DNA from: Bergeyella_A cardium
GTDB lineage: Bacteria > Bacteroidota > Bacteroidia > Flavobacteriales > Weeksellaceae
Direction: 5' to 3' (one strand)
DNA length: 64,000 nt
Assembly (NCBI RefSeq): GCF_030012605.2
Contig: NZ_CP114055.2
Both the position numbers and the translations under genes were made by a program. Each line of letters starts with the position of its first letter. Within the stretch, counting starts at the first letter, position 1. The notes beneath the pieces were generated by a model. It was given only the letters and a program-made list of their open reading frames with translations. It was not told the DNA's origin and ran no database searches. This document shows, piece by piece, positions 25,968-35,188 of the stretch.

Positions 25968-26672
25968 ATGAAAGTCGCTATTATGCAACCCTATATATTC
26001 CCATATATAGGATATTTCCAACTCATTAATTCTACTGATATTTTTGTTTTTTATGATGATGTCAACTTTATAAAAAGTGGGTGGATTAATAGAAATAAAA
26101 TTCTAATAAACGGTAAAGAAAATTATTTTACAATTCCTCTGGAAAATATCAGCTCTTATACACTTATTAACGAAACTAAAATTTTGAATACCCCCAAAAC
26201 AATAAATAAACTATTAAAAAGCATTGAGCAAAACTATAAGAAAGCTCCTTACTTTGATAAAGTATATCCACTAATAACTCATTTACTTACAGAGAATCGA
26301 TACACCTTTATATCTGAATTAGCTGCGCAGAGTATAATAGAAGTTTGCAAGTATTTAGGAATAGATAAAAAGTTTCTATTCTCCTCCAAGGACTTCCCAG
26401 AAACAAAATCTCTGGAAAGAGCAGACAGGCTTATAGAAATCACTCAGCGGTTAAATTCAAACAATTATATCAATCCAATAGGAGGTACCGAGCTCTACAA
26501 TAAAGATTACTTCAAAGAAAAGGGCATTAACCTACAATTTATAAAACCCTTCTCCACACCATACAAACAATTTAATGAAGAATTTATACCGTGGCTATCT
26601 ATTATAGATGTTTTGATGTTTAATAACCCAAGCGATATAAAGAAAATGCTGGATAAATACGAATTAATATAA
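25968..26672 (+). CDS. WbqC family protein
   Basis: This 234-residue protein opens with the WbqC signature MKVAIMQPYIFPYIGYFQLI and continues with FVFYDDVNFIKSGWINRNKI and NNYINPIGGTELYNKDYF. WbqC-like proteins occur in O-antigen and other glycan loci; the reaction is not established as far as I know, though their gene context suggests modification of amino sugars. It lies 5 bp after the aminotransferase and 6 bp before the formyltransferase, all on one strand. It is strongly AT-rich. Confidence 0.92.
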   Translation: MKVAIMQPYIFPYIGYFQLINSTDIFVFYDDVNFIKSGWINRNKILINGKENYFTIPLENISSYTLINETKILNTPKTINKLLKSIEQNYKKAPYFDKVYPLITHLLTENRYTFISELAAQSIIEVCKYLGIDKKFLFSSKDFPETKSLERADRLIEITQRLNSNNYINPIGGTELYNKDYFKEKGINLQFIKPFSTPYKQFNEEFIPWLSIIDVLMFNNPSDIKKMLDKYELI

Positions 26673-26678
26673 AAGACT

Positions 26679-27320
26679 ATGAATATTTCATTTTATGTAT
26701 CTGGAAGAGCAGGTAGATTAAGAAAGATATTAGAAGAAGCCTCCCCATCTACCCTTAAACTCATTAAAATTGTTGTTTGTGATAATCTCAAAAATGAAGA
26801 CTTACACCAGCTATTATCCAAACACGATATAAAAATGGTCAGTTTTGACTACAAAACCCTATCCCCAGAAAGAAAACAGAGAAATAAAGTGTTATCAGAC
26901 AAACTCAATTCTCTCTTCAAAGAAAACAATATTGACTACTGCTTCTGCTTTGGAGACCATATTTTAGAGGGACAATTGCTAAAAGACTACGAGAATAGAA
27001 TTATCAACTTCCACCCTTCTATACTTCCTATGTTCCCTGGGCTTATGGCAATAGACCAAGCCATCAATGCAGGTGCAAAAGTTCTTGGAAATACCGCTCA
27101 CTTTATAGATGAGGGAGTAGATACAGGAAGTATCATTATGCAAAATATAGTTTCCTATCAGTTTTTTGAAAAATATGGCTATGATGGACTTCTAAACCTG
27201 CAAGTCCCTATGTTTAATAAAATCCTAGATAGCCTGATAAATAACACCCTCATAATAAATAACGGGAAAGTCACTCTAAAAAACTATAATTACGATAGCG
27301 TTGTTTTCTTTCCAGAGTAA
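26679..27320 (+). CDS. Formyltransferase, probable sugar N-formyltransferase
   Basis: This 213-residue protein has the N10-formyltetrahydrofolate-dependent transferase fold. The catalytic triad is visible: Asn110 and His112 in INFHPSILPMFPG and Asp144 in HFIDEGVDTGSII. It is about as long as PurN but lacks the usual PurN N-terminus, and the context is a glycan cassette with an amino-sugar transaminase, so I infer that it formylates the amino group of a nucleotide sugar. This is the last gene of the cassette; 84 bp separate it from mdh, which has its own promoter. AT-rich. Confidence 0.85.
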   Translation: MNISFYVSGRAGRLRKILEEASPSTLKLIKIVVCDNLKNEDLHQLLSKHDIKMVSFDYKTLSPERKQRNKVLSDKLNSLFKENNIDYCFCFGDHILEGQLLKDYENRIINFHPSILPMFPGLMAIDQAINAGAKVLGNTAHFIDEGVDTGSIIMQNIVSYQFFEKYGYDGLLNLQVPMFNKILDSLINNTLIINNGKVTLKNYNYDSVVFFPE

Positions 27321-27336
27321 ATAACCTTAGTTTTTA

Positions 27337-27367
27337 TTGTCTCACCCGCTATTTATTCTTAACTTTG
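27337..27367 (+). promoter_or_regulatory. Promoter of mdh
   Basis: TTG (27337-27339), 20 bp, TAACTTTG (27360-27367). The predicted leader is about 30 nt long. Confidence 0.65.
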
Positions 27368-27404
27368 GGGATATAATTATTAACCACTTAAAACAGTAAA
27401 TCCA

Positions 27405-28331
27405 ATGAAAGTAACAGTAGTAGGTGCAGGTGCCGTAGGAGCAAGCTGCGCAGAGTACATCGCAATGAAAAACTTCGCCTCCGAAGTTGTATTAGTAGAC
27501 ATCAAAGAAGGCTTTGCCGAAGGTAAAGCTATGGACTTAATGCAAACCGCTTCACTCAATGGTTTTGATACCAAAATTACAGGTACTACGGGAGATTATT
27601 CCAAAACAGCAGGCTCCAAAGTAGCCGTTATTACCTCTGGTATCCCAAGAAAACCAGGTATGACGAGGGAAGAGCTCATCGGTATCAATGCAGGTATCGT
27701 AAAAGAAGTAGCAGCTAACCTCATCAAGCACTCACCTGAGGTCATCATCATCGTTGTTTCTAACCCTATGGATACAATGACCTACCTCGTACACAAAACT
27801 TCGGGGCTCCCTAAAAATAGAATCATCGGTATGGGTGGGGCATTAGATTCCGCTCGCTTTAAATACAGACTTGCCGAAGCATTAGACGCTCCGATTTCGG
27901 ATATAGACGGTATGGTCATCGCTGCGCATTCCGATACAGGGATGCTTCCGCTCATCAGTAAGGCAACAAGATGTGGTGTTCCCGTAACCGAATTCCTAAG
28001 CGAGGAAAAACAGAATTATGTAATAGAAGAAACAAAAGTAGGTGGAGCTACCCTTACCAAATTGCTCGGTACCTCCGCGTGGTATGCACCAGGAGCAGCA
28101 GTATCCGTATTGGTACAATCCATCCTCTGTGATCAGAAGAAAATGATTCCTTGCTCCCTCCTCCTCGATGGTGAGTATGGTCAAAAAGACATCTGCCTCG
28201 GTGTACCAGCCATTATCGGAGCCAATGGTGCTGAAAAAATAATTGAAATCCCTCTTACCGATGCCGAGAAAGCTAAATTTGCAACCTCTGCAGACGCCGT
28301 AAGAACCGTAAATGGAGACTTAAAACTTTAA
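27405..28331 (+). CDS. mdh: Malate dehydrogenase
   Basis: This 308-residue NAD-dependent enzyme oxidises malate to oxaloacetate in the TCA cycle and belongs to the LDH-like MDH group. The nucleotide-binding loop is VVGAGAVGASCAEYIA. The substrate-binding loop contains GIPRKPGMTREEL, VVSNPMDTMTYL follows, and the catalytic histidine lies in VIAAHSDTGMLPLIS. It marks the return of core-genome composition after the AT-rich patch and is monocistronic, with its own promoter and terminator. Confidence 0.96.
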   Translation: MKVTVVGAGAVGASCAEYIAMKNFASEVVLVDIKEGFAEGKAMDLMQTASLNGFDTKITGTTGDYSKTAGSKVAVITSGIPRKPGMTREELIGINAGIVKEVAANLIKHSPEVIIIVVSNPMDTMTYLVHKTSGLPKNRIIGMGGALDSARFKYRLAEALDAPISDIDGMVIAAHSDTGMLPLISKATRCGVPVTEFLSEEKQNYVIEETKVGGATLTKLLGTSAWYAPGAAVSVLVQSILCDQKKMIPCSLLLDGEYGQKDICLGVPAIIGANGAEKIIEIPLTDAEKAKFATSADAVRTVNGDLKL

Positions 28332-28372
28332 AATATTTTTTCATATTATATTTTTTAGGATTAGATTCTGAC

Positions 28373-28408
28373 GGTAGAGAAGCTTTTAGCTTTCTCTACC
28401 ATTTTTTT
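28373..28408 (+). terminator. Terminator after mdh
   Basis: GGTAGAGAAGC pairs with GCTTTCTCTACC (one bulged base) around TTTTA and is followed by ATTTTTTTAT. Confidence 0.8.
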
Positions 28409-28410
28409 AT

Positions 28411-28590
28411 CTTAATCCCCACTTGCGTGAAATACCTACTGCTTCGCAAAGTAGCTTTTTATCCCATCCCCCTACGGGAAGCCCTTAGCAGAGGGGGGGT
28501 AGGTAATCATTATTTAAACTAAAAGCCCTATCAGCTGGGGTGCAAGTATCTGCTACGAGAGTGAATAACTGCTCAGAGCTGCCTGCTACA
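28411..28590. repeat. Non-coding repeat-rich stretch between mdh and the NO reductase gene
   Basis: No gene is seen. TGCTACGAGAGTGAATAACTGCTC (28551-28574, written as two runs TGCTACGAGAGTG and AATAACTGCTC) resembles 1611-1635 near mfd. CCCCCTACGGG and a run of seven Gs occur near 28470-28497. These look like members of the dispersed repeat family. Confidence 0.5.
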
Positions 28591-28622
28591 GAAAAAAGCA
28601 GAGGTAGTAAATACCTCTGCTT
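28591..28622 (-). terminator. Terminator of the NO reductase gene
   Basis: A perfect 11-bp stem (28596-28606 with 28612-28622) followed on the reverse strand by TTTTTTC, 37 bp after the stop codon. Confidence 0.8.
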
Positions 28623-28659
28623 CCTTTTGTAAGTAAATTAAAAAAAGGTGAAAAACCTA

Positions 28660-30903
28660 TTATCGTTCATCTTTTAGTGACCAACCCGTTTTAAGCCCTA
28701 TGATGAAATACACGAGGAGAAGCTCGCCCACCGCAAGAAGAACATCTCCCGGTATACGAAGCCATCTGAGGAACTGCATTTGCTCGGTTTGCATAAATTC
28801 TACCGAACGAGCCGACCAATAGGCATTCGTAATGGACTCTACAGCTTGCATTATCCCTATCGGAAGGATACTCACGGTTACCATTACCAAAAGCCCGATA
28901 TTAATAAGCCAGAATGCCCAAGAGATAAGTTTATTATTCCAATGCCTGTCAGGATAAAGCCCCCTGAGGACAAACATTATGAGCCCTATCCCGAGAATAC
29001 CATACACCCCAAATAGCGCGGTATGCCCGTGCACAGCTGTTGTATTAAGCCCTTGTATATAATAGAGCGCTATTGGCGGGTTTATCGCAAAGCCAAAAAT
29101 ACCTGCACCTAAAAAGTTCCAGAAGCACATTGCAATGAAACAGTAAATCGGCCATTTATAAGCGATAATCCATTTGGTAGATTTTGAGAGTTTATAGTTA
29201 TGATACGCCTCTATACCGATAAGAACCAGCGGAACGATTTCCAAAGCACTGAAAGTAGCCCCCAAAGCAAGGACTGCTGTAGGCGTAGCACTAAAATACA
29301 AGTGGTGGAAAGTTCCTAATATACCCCCAGCAAGGAAAACAATAGTAGAGAACAGTACGGATAGGCTCGCCGTCTTGATACGCAATAGCCCCAGACGAGA
29401 GAAAAGAAATGCTGCAACAACGGTAGCAAATACCTCGAAGAAGCCTTCTACCCAAAGGTGAACCACCCACCATCTCCAATATTCAGCAATTGCCATATGG
29501 GTCTGCCTGCCATACATAAGCCCTGCACCATAGAATGCTGCAATAGCTACTGATGCTATAACGAAAAGAATGAGCATATGCCTGTTCTCATCCTTTCTTC
29601 GGAGAGCTGGCAGCAGCGCACGCACCATAAGAAACAACCAGAGGAATAAACCAACCAAGAGCAATATCTGCCAAAGGCGCCCGAGCTCTATATACTCATA
29701 CCCTTGATGCCCGAAATAGAAGTTTTCTACCAGCCCGAGCTTTTGCATTACTCCCAACCACTGCCCTGCAAGGGAACCAAATACTACGATAAGCAATGCT
29801 CCAAAGAGTACATTCACACCAAGAGTTTGATACTTCGGCTCTACTCCTGATACCGCAGGAGCAATATATAAGCCCGTAGCAAGCCAAGAAGTAGCAATCC
29901 AGAATATTGCCAGCTGTACATGCCAGCTTCGGGAGACTGCCTGAGGGAGTACATCATCCAGCGGAATACCAAAAAAGCCTTCGCCTTCTACCCCATAATG
30001 CGCTGTAATAACCCCTACAAGCATCTGAACGAGGATGAGAAGAGAAACTACCCATATATATTTAAGTGTAGCCTTCATAGAGGAGGTAGGTTTCATATTA
30101 CGCATTGGGTCTTCCAATGGTAAATTTTCATTTTCATCGTCTTCATTAGAGCGCGCGTGGTGGAAAACCAGTATCCCCACGAAGGTAAGGAGCATTAGCA
30201 CACTGAAACCAGACCACATATGCAGTGATGTAGGTGGAGTATTGCCAACGAGAGGGTCGTGAGGCCAGTTATTCGTATAGGTAACATCATCATTAGGCCT
30301 ATTGGTAATGCACACCCAGGTACTCCACGCAAAAAAAGCATTCATTTGCTCCATACGCTGAGGGTCTTTTATCGCTTTATCCTGAATAGCATAGCTCAGT
30401 CTTGTACTCTTCAGAGAAGGGTCTCCCATAAAGAGTTTCGTGTAGTATTCTCCTACTTCTTTTGCTACTTTTGCCCTTTCAGGAGAGTAAGTAATGATGC
30501 CTGTTTCTTCATCAAAAGTATTCGTACGAAGTTCCTTTTGTAGCAGGGTACGATATTTTGCCTGCTCTTCTTCTGGTAAGTCTTTGTAGGTCTTACCGTC
30601 TTTTTTTGTTAATTCTTCAAGGAGGAGGAGTGATTCACGGTGTAAGTAATCTGCCGTCCAATCCGGGGCTATATAAGCACCGTGCCCCCATATACTTCCT
30701 ACGGTTTGCCCCCCTATAGATTGCCAGACATTCTGCCCATCTTTAATGTCTTGCCCTTCATAGAGAACTTCGCCATCAGTAGTTACAATTTTTGAGGGAA
30801 AAGGAGGAGCGGTTCGGTAAATTTCTACTCCATAAAAAATCAAAACCATAAAGGACGCGAGTACCGTAATGGCTAACCACATCCATAATTTCTTTGCTGT
30901 CAT
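28660..30903 (-). CDS. norB: Quinol-dependent nitric oxide reductase (qNOR)
   Basis: This 747-residue membrane enzyme reduces two NO molecules to N2O using quinol. The length and the N-terminal fused hydrophilic domain (about 35-210, beginning TTDGEVLYEGQDIKDGQNVWQ) identify the single-subunit quinol type rather than the cytochrome c type. The haem-copper-oxidase-like core has about 12 more helices with histidines in TSLHMWSGF, SRSWHVQLA, WRWWVVHLWVEG, TFHHLYF and AVHGHTALFG. No nitrite or nitrous oxide reductase is adjacent, so it may serve NO detoxification. A CRP/FNR-like half-site pair lies upstream of its promoter. Confidence 0.95.
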   Translation of the reverse strand: MTAKKLWMWLAITVLASFMVLIFYGVEIYRTAPPFPSKIVTTDGEVLYEGQDIKDGQNVWQSIGGQTVGSIWGHGAYIAPDWTADYLHRESLLLLEELTKKDGKTYKDLPEEEQAKYRTLLQKELRTNTFDEETGIITYSPERAKVAKEVGEYYTKLFMGDPSLKSTRLSYAIQDKAIKDPQRMEQMNAFFAWSTWVCITNRPNDDVTYTNNWPHDPLVGNTPPTSLHMWSGFSVLMLLTFVGILVFHHARSNEDDENENLPLEDPMRNMKPTSSMKATLKYIWVVSLLILVQMLVGVITAHYGVEGEGFFGIPLDDVLPQAVSRSWHVQLAIFWIATSWLATGLYIAPAVSGVEPKYQTLGVNVLFGALLIVVFGSLAGQWLGVMQKLGLVENFYFGHQGYEYIELGRLWQILLLVGLFLWLFLMVRALLPALRRKDENRHMLILFVIASVAIAAFYGAGLMYGRQTHMAIAEYWRWWVVHLWVEGFFEVFATVVAAFLFSRLGLLRIKTASLSVLFSTIVFLAGGILGTFHHLYFSATPTAVLALGATFSALEIVPLVLIGIEAYHNYKLSKSTKWIIAYKWPIYCFIAMCFWNFLGAGIFGFAINPPIALYYIQGLNTTAVHGHTALFGVYGILGIGLIMFVLRGLYPDRHWNNKLISWAFWLINIGLLVMVTVSILPIGIMQAVESITNAYWSARSVEFMQTEQMQFLRWLRIPGDVLLAVGELLLVYFIIGLKTGWSLKDER

Positions 30904-31003
30904 AAAAAATTAGATTTATTTATTAATATTTGAAAAAAGACACCCATCTAAATAATATAATGCACCATAATTGGTATAGCATTATCGTATTTAGATTTGC
31001 TAG

Positions 31004-31046
31004 CAAAATTAAAAGAGGTCAATATCCCTTATTATGATTAAAGTCA
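31004..31046 (-). promoter_or_regulatory. NO reductase promoter with a CRP/FNR-like site
   Basis: TAATTTTG on the reverse strand (31004-31011) puts the transcript start near 30998. TGA-N6-TCA (31035-31046, TGATTAAAGTCA) is centred about 42 bp upstream of that point, the class II position used by CRP/FNR proteins. Outer bases of the palindrome do not match well. Confidence 0.45.
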
Positions 31047-31166
31047 GTTTTAATATTATTACAGTAAAATATAAAGCATCCAAATAAAAATAACGCAAAA
31101 AATCCCCTTGCAGATTATGAATACAGCAATTTACAAGATGAGAACTAAGACTTGTACCCGTGGGAG

Positions 31167-32576
31167 CTATCTATTTACTGCATAAAGTCTATTGCTCACA
31201 ACAATATAAACTATAAGAATAAGGAAGAAAGCATTGCCCACCCAGACATTATAATCAAATACGGAAACGCTGAGGTAAGTAAAGAGCCCCAAAAGAGCAA
31301 ATACAATCATTATCTTCCCTATTCGGTAAGGGATGGGATAGTATTTCTGACCGAGGAAATAGGAAATAACCATCATTACGAAATAAGCGATAAGGGTAAC
31401 CCAAGCGGAAACCATAAAACCGTATTCTTTTAAGAAGATAAGGTTTAAAACAATGGTGAGAAATGCGCCCATCCAAGAGATTAGAGTCCCAATCCCCGTG
31501 CGGTCGGTTACTTTATACCAAGTAGAGAAGTTATAATAAACCCCAAAACAGAGGTTCGCAATTGTAATGACAGGTACGATGTCTATCGCCGTCCAATAAT
31601 CTTTATCGGTAATGAAGAGGCGCTTCAGCCAGCTGATATTCGCAATAATCCCCATAGCCGAAATCGCAGCAAAAAAGGTGAAGAATTCTGTAACCTTAGC
31701 ATAGGTTTGCGGTGCATTTTTATCACCCATCTGCTTAAAGAAGAAAGGTTCTACTCCCATTCGGTAGGCAGTTACGAAGAGGGTCATCAGCACAGCGAGT
31801 TTATAGCAACCTCCGTAGGCACCCGCATCTCCTTCGGGGATGATGTAGTATTGAATCGTCTTATCAAAATTCTCATTTACCATAAACGCCAGTCCTGCAA
31901 ACATTACGGGATAGGAATAGGCAAACATTTTTCGGAAGAGCAATAGGGAGAATTCTGCTCTTACCTTTATCAGAACGGGAGTAAGAAGCAGTACAGAAGC
32001 AAAACTCCCAATAACATTGGCAAAGAAAGGAAAGGAGACCTGCTTGGTAAGCCCAAAACTCTGAGAAACCTCTTTGGGGATAAAGACAAAAAGCGCAATA
32101 ACACTCAATGTCTGCACTAATATAGAAAGCACCCGCACAGCAGAATACTTCACGGGCATACCCTTAAATCTGAGGTAAGCAAAGGGGATTACGCATATCG
32201 TATCAAAGAAAGCAATCCACGCAAACCATTTTATATATTCTGGAGTGGCGGAGTATTGGAGTACATCGGCAAGAGGCTGATTAAAGAGCAGCACAAGGAA
32301 AAGAAACAAACCCGAACTCGCAAACAGAAACCAAAAAGAGGTATTAAATACTCGGGTTTCATTGCCCTTTTCGGCAGAATATCTGAAAAAAGAAGTCTCA
32401 AAACCAAAGGTAAGAAGGATATTCACAAAGGAAATCCACGCATAAAGGTTGGTAAATTGTGCAAATTCTTCCTTATTAATAAAATGAATATAGAAAGGAT
32501 TTAGAGCAAAGGTGATAATCCTCGGGAGAATAGCCCCTATACCATAAATAATGGTCTCGCTAAGCAGTTTTTTCAT
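31167..32576 (-). CDS. Polysaccharide flippase, Wzx-like
   Basis: This is a 469-residue protein with about 14 hydrophobic segments and no signal peptide. It begins MKKLLSETIIYGIGAILPRIITFALNPFY, the usual start of oligosaccharide flippases of the MVF/MOP superfamily, and the charge distribution fits. Such proteins move lipid-linked sugar units from the cytoplasmic to the periplasmic face. It is monocistronic and divergent from the outer-membrane barrel gene; a TATCTTTG box ends just 4 nt before the ATG. Confidence 0.9.
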   Translation of the reverse strand: MKKLLSETIIYGIGAILPRIITFALNPFYIHFINKEEFAQFTNLYAWISFVNILLTFGFETSFFRYSAEKGNETRVFNTSFWFLFASSGLFLFLVLLFNQPLADVLQYSATPEYIKWFAWIAFFDTICVIPFAYLRFKGMPVKYSAVRVLSILVQTLSVIALFVFIPKEVSQSFGLTKQVSFPFFANVIGSFASVLLLTPVLIKVRAEFSLLLFRKMFAYSYPVMFAGLAFMVNENFDKTIQYYIIPEGDAGAYGGCYKLAVLMTLFVTAYRMGVEPFFFKQMGDKNAPQTYAKVTEFFTFFAAISAMGIIANISWLKRLFITDKDYWTAIDIVPVITIANLCFGVYYNFSTWYKVTDRTGIGTLISWMGAFLTIVLNLIFLKEYGFMVSAWVTLIAYFVMMVISYFLGQKYYPIPYRIGKIMIVFALLGLFTYLSVSVFDYNVWVGNAFFLILIVYIVVSNRLYAVNR

Positions 32577-32580
32577 TGAG

Positions 32581-32588
32581 CAAAGATA
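32581..32588 (-). promoter_or_regulatory. -7 element of the flippase gene (TATCTTTG, reverse strand)
   Basis: The box ends 4 nt before the ATG at 32576, which predicts a leaderless mRNA. A CAA (TTG on the coding strand) at 32612-32614 gives a 23-bp spacer. Confidence 0.58.
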
Positions 32589-32619
32589 AAAAAAACTGCA
32601 TTCCGAAAGGTCAATGCTT

Positions 32620-32627
32620 TAACTTTG
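32620..32627 (+). promoter_or_regulatory. -7 element of the outer-membrane barrel gene (TAACTTTG)
   Basis: TAACTTTG lies 41 nt before the ATG at 32669. It falls within the longer frame beginning at 32576, arguing that translation starts at 32669. Confidence 0.5.
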
Positions 32628-32668
32628 GTAGCAAACCCAAGTCTAATGCTACGAAAACGATTTCATCT

Positions 32669-35188
32669 ATGATAAAGAATATAGAAATATCCACCATTAT
32701 CAGGAAAAGAGCCCTGCCAATAGCCGTAGCGATGAGTGCTGCGAGCTTTTCTTTTGCACAGGAAAAGCTCAATATTAGTGGGCAAGTAACCAATCAGAAC
32801 AATCAAGGAGTGGCTTACGCATCAGTGAGCTTTCATCATAAGACCGACAGCAGTGTGAGAGATGCCATCCTCACCGATGAAAACGGTAAATACAGCATTA
32901 GCCTACCTTCTGGTGAATATTCTATCAGCATAGAAGCCATAGATTATAAGAAATATATAACCCAAAGAGCTTTCTCCCTGCAAAGCACCAATGGAAATTT
33001 CAAGATTCAGAAAGAGGAAAGCGCTACTCTATCTTCCACAAAGAATATTGAGGGGGTTACCATCGTAGCTTCTTCTAATAAAGCCTATAAAGTAGAGCTC
33101 GATAAAAAAGTATACGACCCCTCCACCGATGTACTCAGTAAAGGAGGGAACCTCCAAGATGTGCTTTCTAATGTACCTTCAGTAGATGTAGATATAGACG
33201 GCACCGTATCTATGAGGGGCAACTCCAATGTAACCTTCCTCATCAATGGAAAACCCTCTGCTCTACTCGGGATAGACAGTGGCTCTAATGCCTTGCAAGC
33301 AATTCCCGCAGACCAGATTGAGCGAATTGAAGTCATCACCAATCCTTCTTCCAAGTTTGAAGCAAGTGGTACGGCAGGTATCTTGAACATTATCCTTAAA
33401 AAATCAAAATCTAAGGGCTTCAATGGAAGTGTAGAAGGCGCTTTGGGCTACCTGCCGATGAGTAGGCTCAATACCAACCTGAGCTGGAAACAAGGCAACT
33501 TTATATGGTACCTGAACGGTGGCGGTGGGCAAAGCCGTAGAGAGCATACCCGAGAGAACAATACCCGCTACTTTGATGCTCATAACATCACCACTTCTAC
33601 CCTCAACCAGACCACTGATAACAGAAATGATGGGAAGAACTATAACCTCAATACAGGCTTTACCCTTGATATTACCGATAAAACCTCCATCAACCTTAGT
33701 GGGCTCCTCCGCCATATGAACAACGAGGGAAGAGACTCGGTAGATTATGAAAAACTCACCAGCCTTTCCTCCTCATACAGCAATAGATTAAGCCTTTCCA
33801 ATGGTAAGGGAACTTCTATGCAAGGAGATTTCGGCATAGACCATAAGTTTAATACCAAAGGGCACAACCTCTCGGCATCTTTCAGCATTCAAAAAAATGA
33901 GAATGAGGATAAGAATAACATCAAGGAAACCGTAAATTCTGCATTCGTATCCCGCAATTTGGTAGATCAGAACACGACCAATAGGACACTCTTGGGCAAG
34001 ATAGATTATGAACTCCCCATCGGTGAGGTGTCTCGATTAGAAGCAGGCTATCGTTTTGATAGAAATTCGAATGACTACGACTACAAGGTGCTCAAATCTA
34101 CCGATGATATCAATTTCAGCATAGTGGATAATTTCACTAGCCAGACGAATTATACGGAGATGTTTAACTCCTTCTACACTCAGTTTAAGTCTAAATTTAA
34201 CCGATTCGGCTATCAGCTTGGGCTACGGGTAGAGAACACGAGTATAGACATCTCATTTAGCAACCCTGTGCTGGGCAATACCGCTATGAGCAAGAGCTAC
34301 ACAGACCTCTTCCCAAGCATTTTCCTGAGCTATGATATCAGCGGAAGCAATAAAAATCAGCTCCTGCTCAACTATTCCCGAAGGATAAAACGGCCACGCT
34401 CCTTCTTCCTCGTTCCATTCAATTCATTCAACCTGAATGACGACAGGAATATTTTTGAAGGAAACCTTGACCTCAACCCTGAATTCTCTCATCAGCTCGA
34501 GCTCGGGTATGCCATCCAAAAAGGGAAGCTCACCATAAACCCTACCCTCTACTACAAAAAAGACGAGGGAGAAACCCAAATGGTTACCCTGCGCGAAAGC
34601 TCTACCTCAGATGTACTCCGCTCCAAACCTTATAATATTGGGACGAAGGAAAAACTCGGGCTAGATATCAATGCCACTGCCGATATATTCTCTTGGTGGA
34701 AGATAATGGGGAATATAGACCTCTACCTCTACAAAACCACAGGGAGTTTCTACGATGCCAGCCTTATGGATAAACCTCTCTCCTTCGAGGGAAATGGCTT
34801 TTCGGGTAAGGGAAGGCTCACGAGTACTTTCAAGATTGATAAAACCCTAAGCATACAAGTGCAAGGGATGTTCAAAGGTGGGAAGAAAACCGAATCCAGC
34901 AGAAATAAAGATGAATACTCCATCAATTTCGGAGCGAATAAAACCCTCTGGAAAGGCAACGGTACGCTGTCGTTTAATATACAAGACATCTTCAATACGC
35001 GTGCGATGAGGAAGTACAGCTATGGCGACAGCTTCGAGCGCTACGGATATATGCAGTTCCAGCCTCGCACCTTTACTCTCTCTCTTTCCTATCGCTTTAA
35101 GCAAGGAGAGAAAATCGACCAACCGAAGAGAAGACAATCCCACCCTCACGAAAACAATAACGAAGACGAACAACGAGAGACAATGTAG
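32669..35188 (+). CDS. Outer-membrane beta-barrel family protein, TonB-receptor-like
   Basis: This protein is about 839 residues long when started at MIKNIEISTIIRKRALPIAVAMSAASFSFAQ, which gives a signal peptide. It continues with a carboxypeptidase-like regulatory domain (LNISGQVTNQNNQGVAYASVSF), a plug-like domain (DVLSNVPSVDVDIDGTVSMRGNSNVTFLINGKPS, then IPADQIERIEVITNPSSKFEASGTAGILNIILKK), and a large barrel ending in FTLSLSYRF and a hydrophilic tail. This is the Bacteroidota OMP_b-brl_2/TonB-dependent architecture. The substrate is unknown; no SusD-type partner is adjacent. Confidence 0.9.
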   Translation: MIKNIEISTIIRKRALPIAVAMSAASFSFAQEKLNISGQVTNQNNQGVAYASVSFHHKTDSSVRDAILTDENGKYSISLPSGEYSISIEAIDYKKYITQRAFSLQSTNGNFKIQKEESATLSSTKNIEGVTIVASSNKAYKVELDKKVYDPSTDVLSKGGNLQDVLSNVPSVDVDIDGTVSMRGNSNVTFLINGKPSALLGIDSGSNALQAIPADQIERIEVITNPSSKFEASGTAGILNIILKKSKSKGFNGSVEGALGYLPMSRLNTNLSWKQGNFIWYLNGGGGQSRREHTRENNTRYFDAHNITTSTLNQTTDNRNDGKNYNLNTGFTLDITDKTSINLSGLLRHMNNEGRDSVDYEKLTSLSSSYSNRLSLSNGKGTSMQGDFGIDHKFNTKGHNLSASFSIQKNENEDKNNIKETVNSAFVSRNLVDQNTTNRTLLGKIDYELPIGEVSRLEAGYRFDRNSNDYDYKVLKSTDDINFSIVDNFTSQTNYTEMFNSFYTQFKSKFNRFGYQLGLRVENTSIDISFSNPVLGNTAMSKSYTDLFPSIFLSYDISGSNKNQLLLNYSRRIKRPRSFFLVPFNSFNLNDDRNIFEGNLDLNPEFSHQLELGYAIQKGKLTINPTLYYKKDEGETQMVTLRESSTSDVLRSKPYNIGTKEKLGLDINATADIFSWWKIMGNIDLYLYKTTGSFYDASLMDKPLSFEGNGFSGKGRLTSTFKIDKTLSIQVQGMFKGGKKTESSRNKDEYSINFGANKTLWKGNGTLSFNIQDIFNTRAMRKYSYGDSFERYGYMQFQPRTFTLSLSYRFKQGEKIDQPKRRQSHPHENNNEDEQRETM

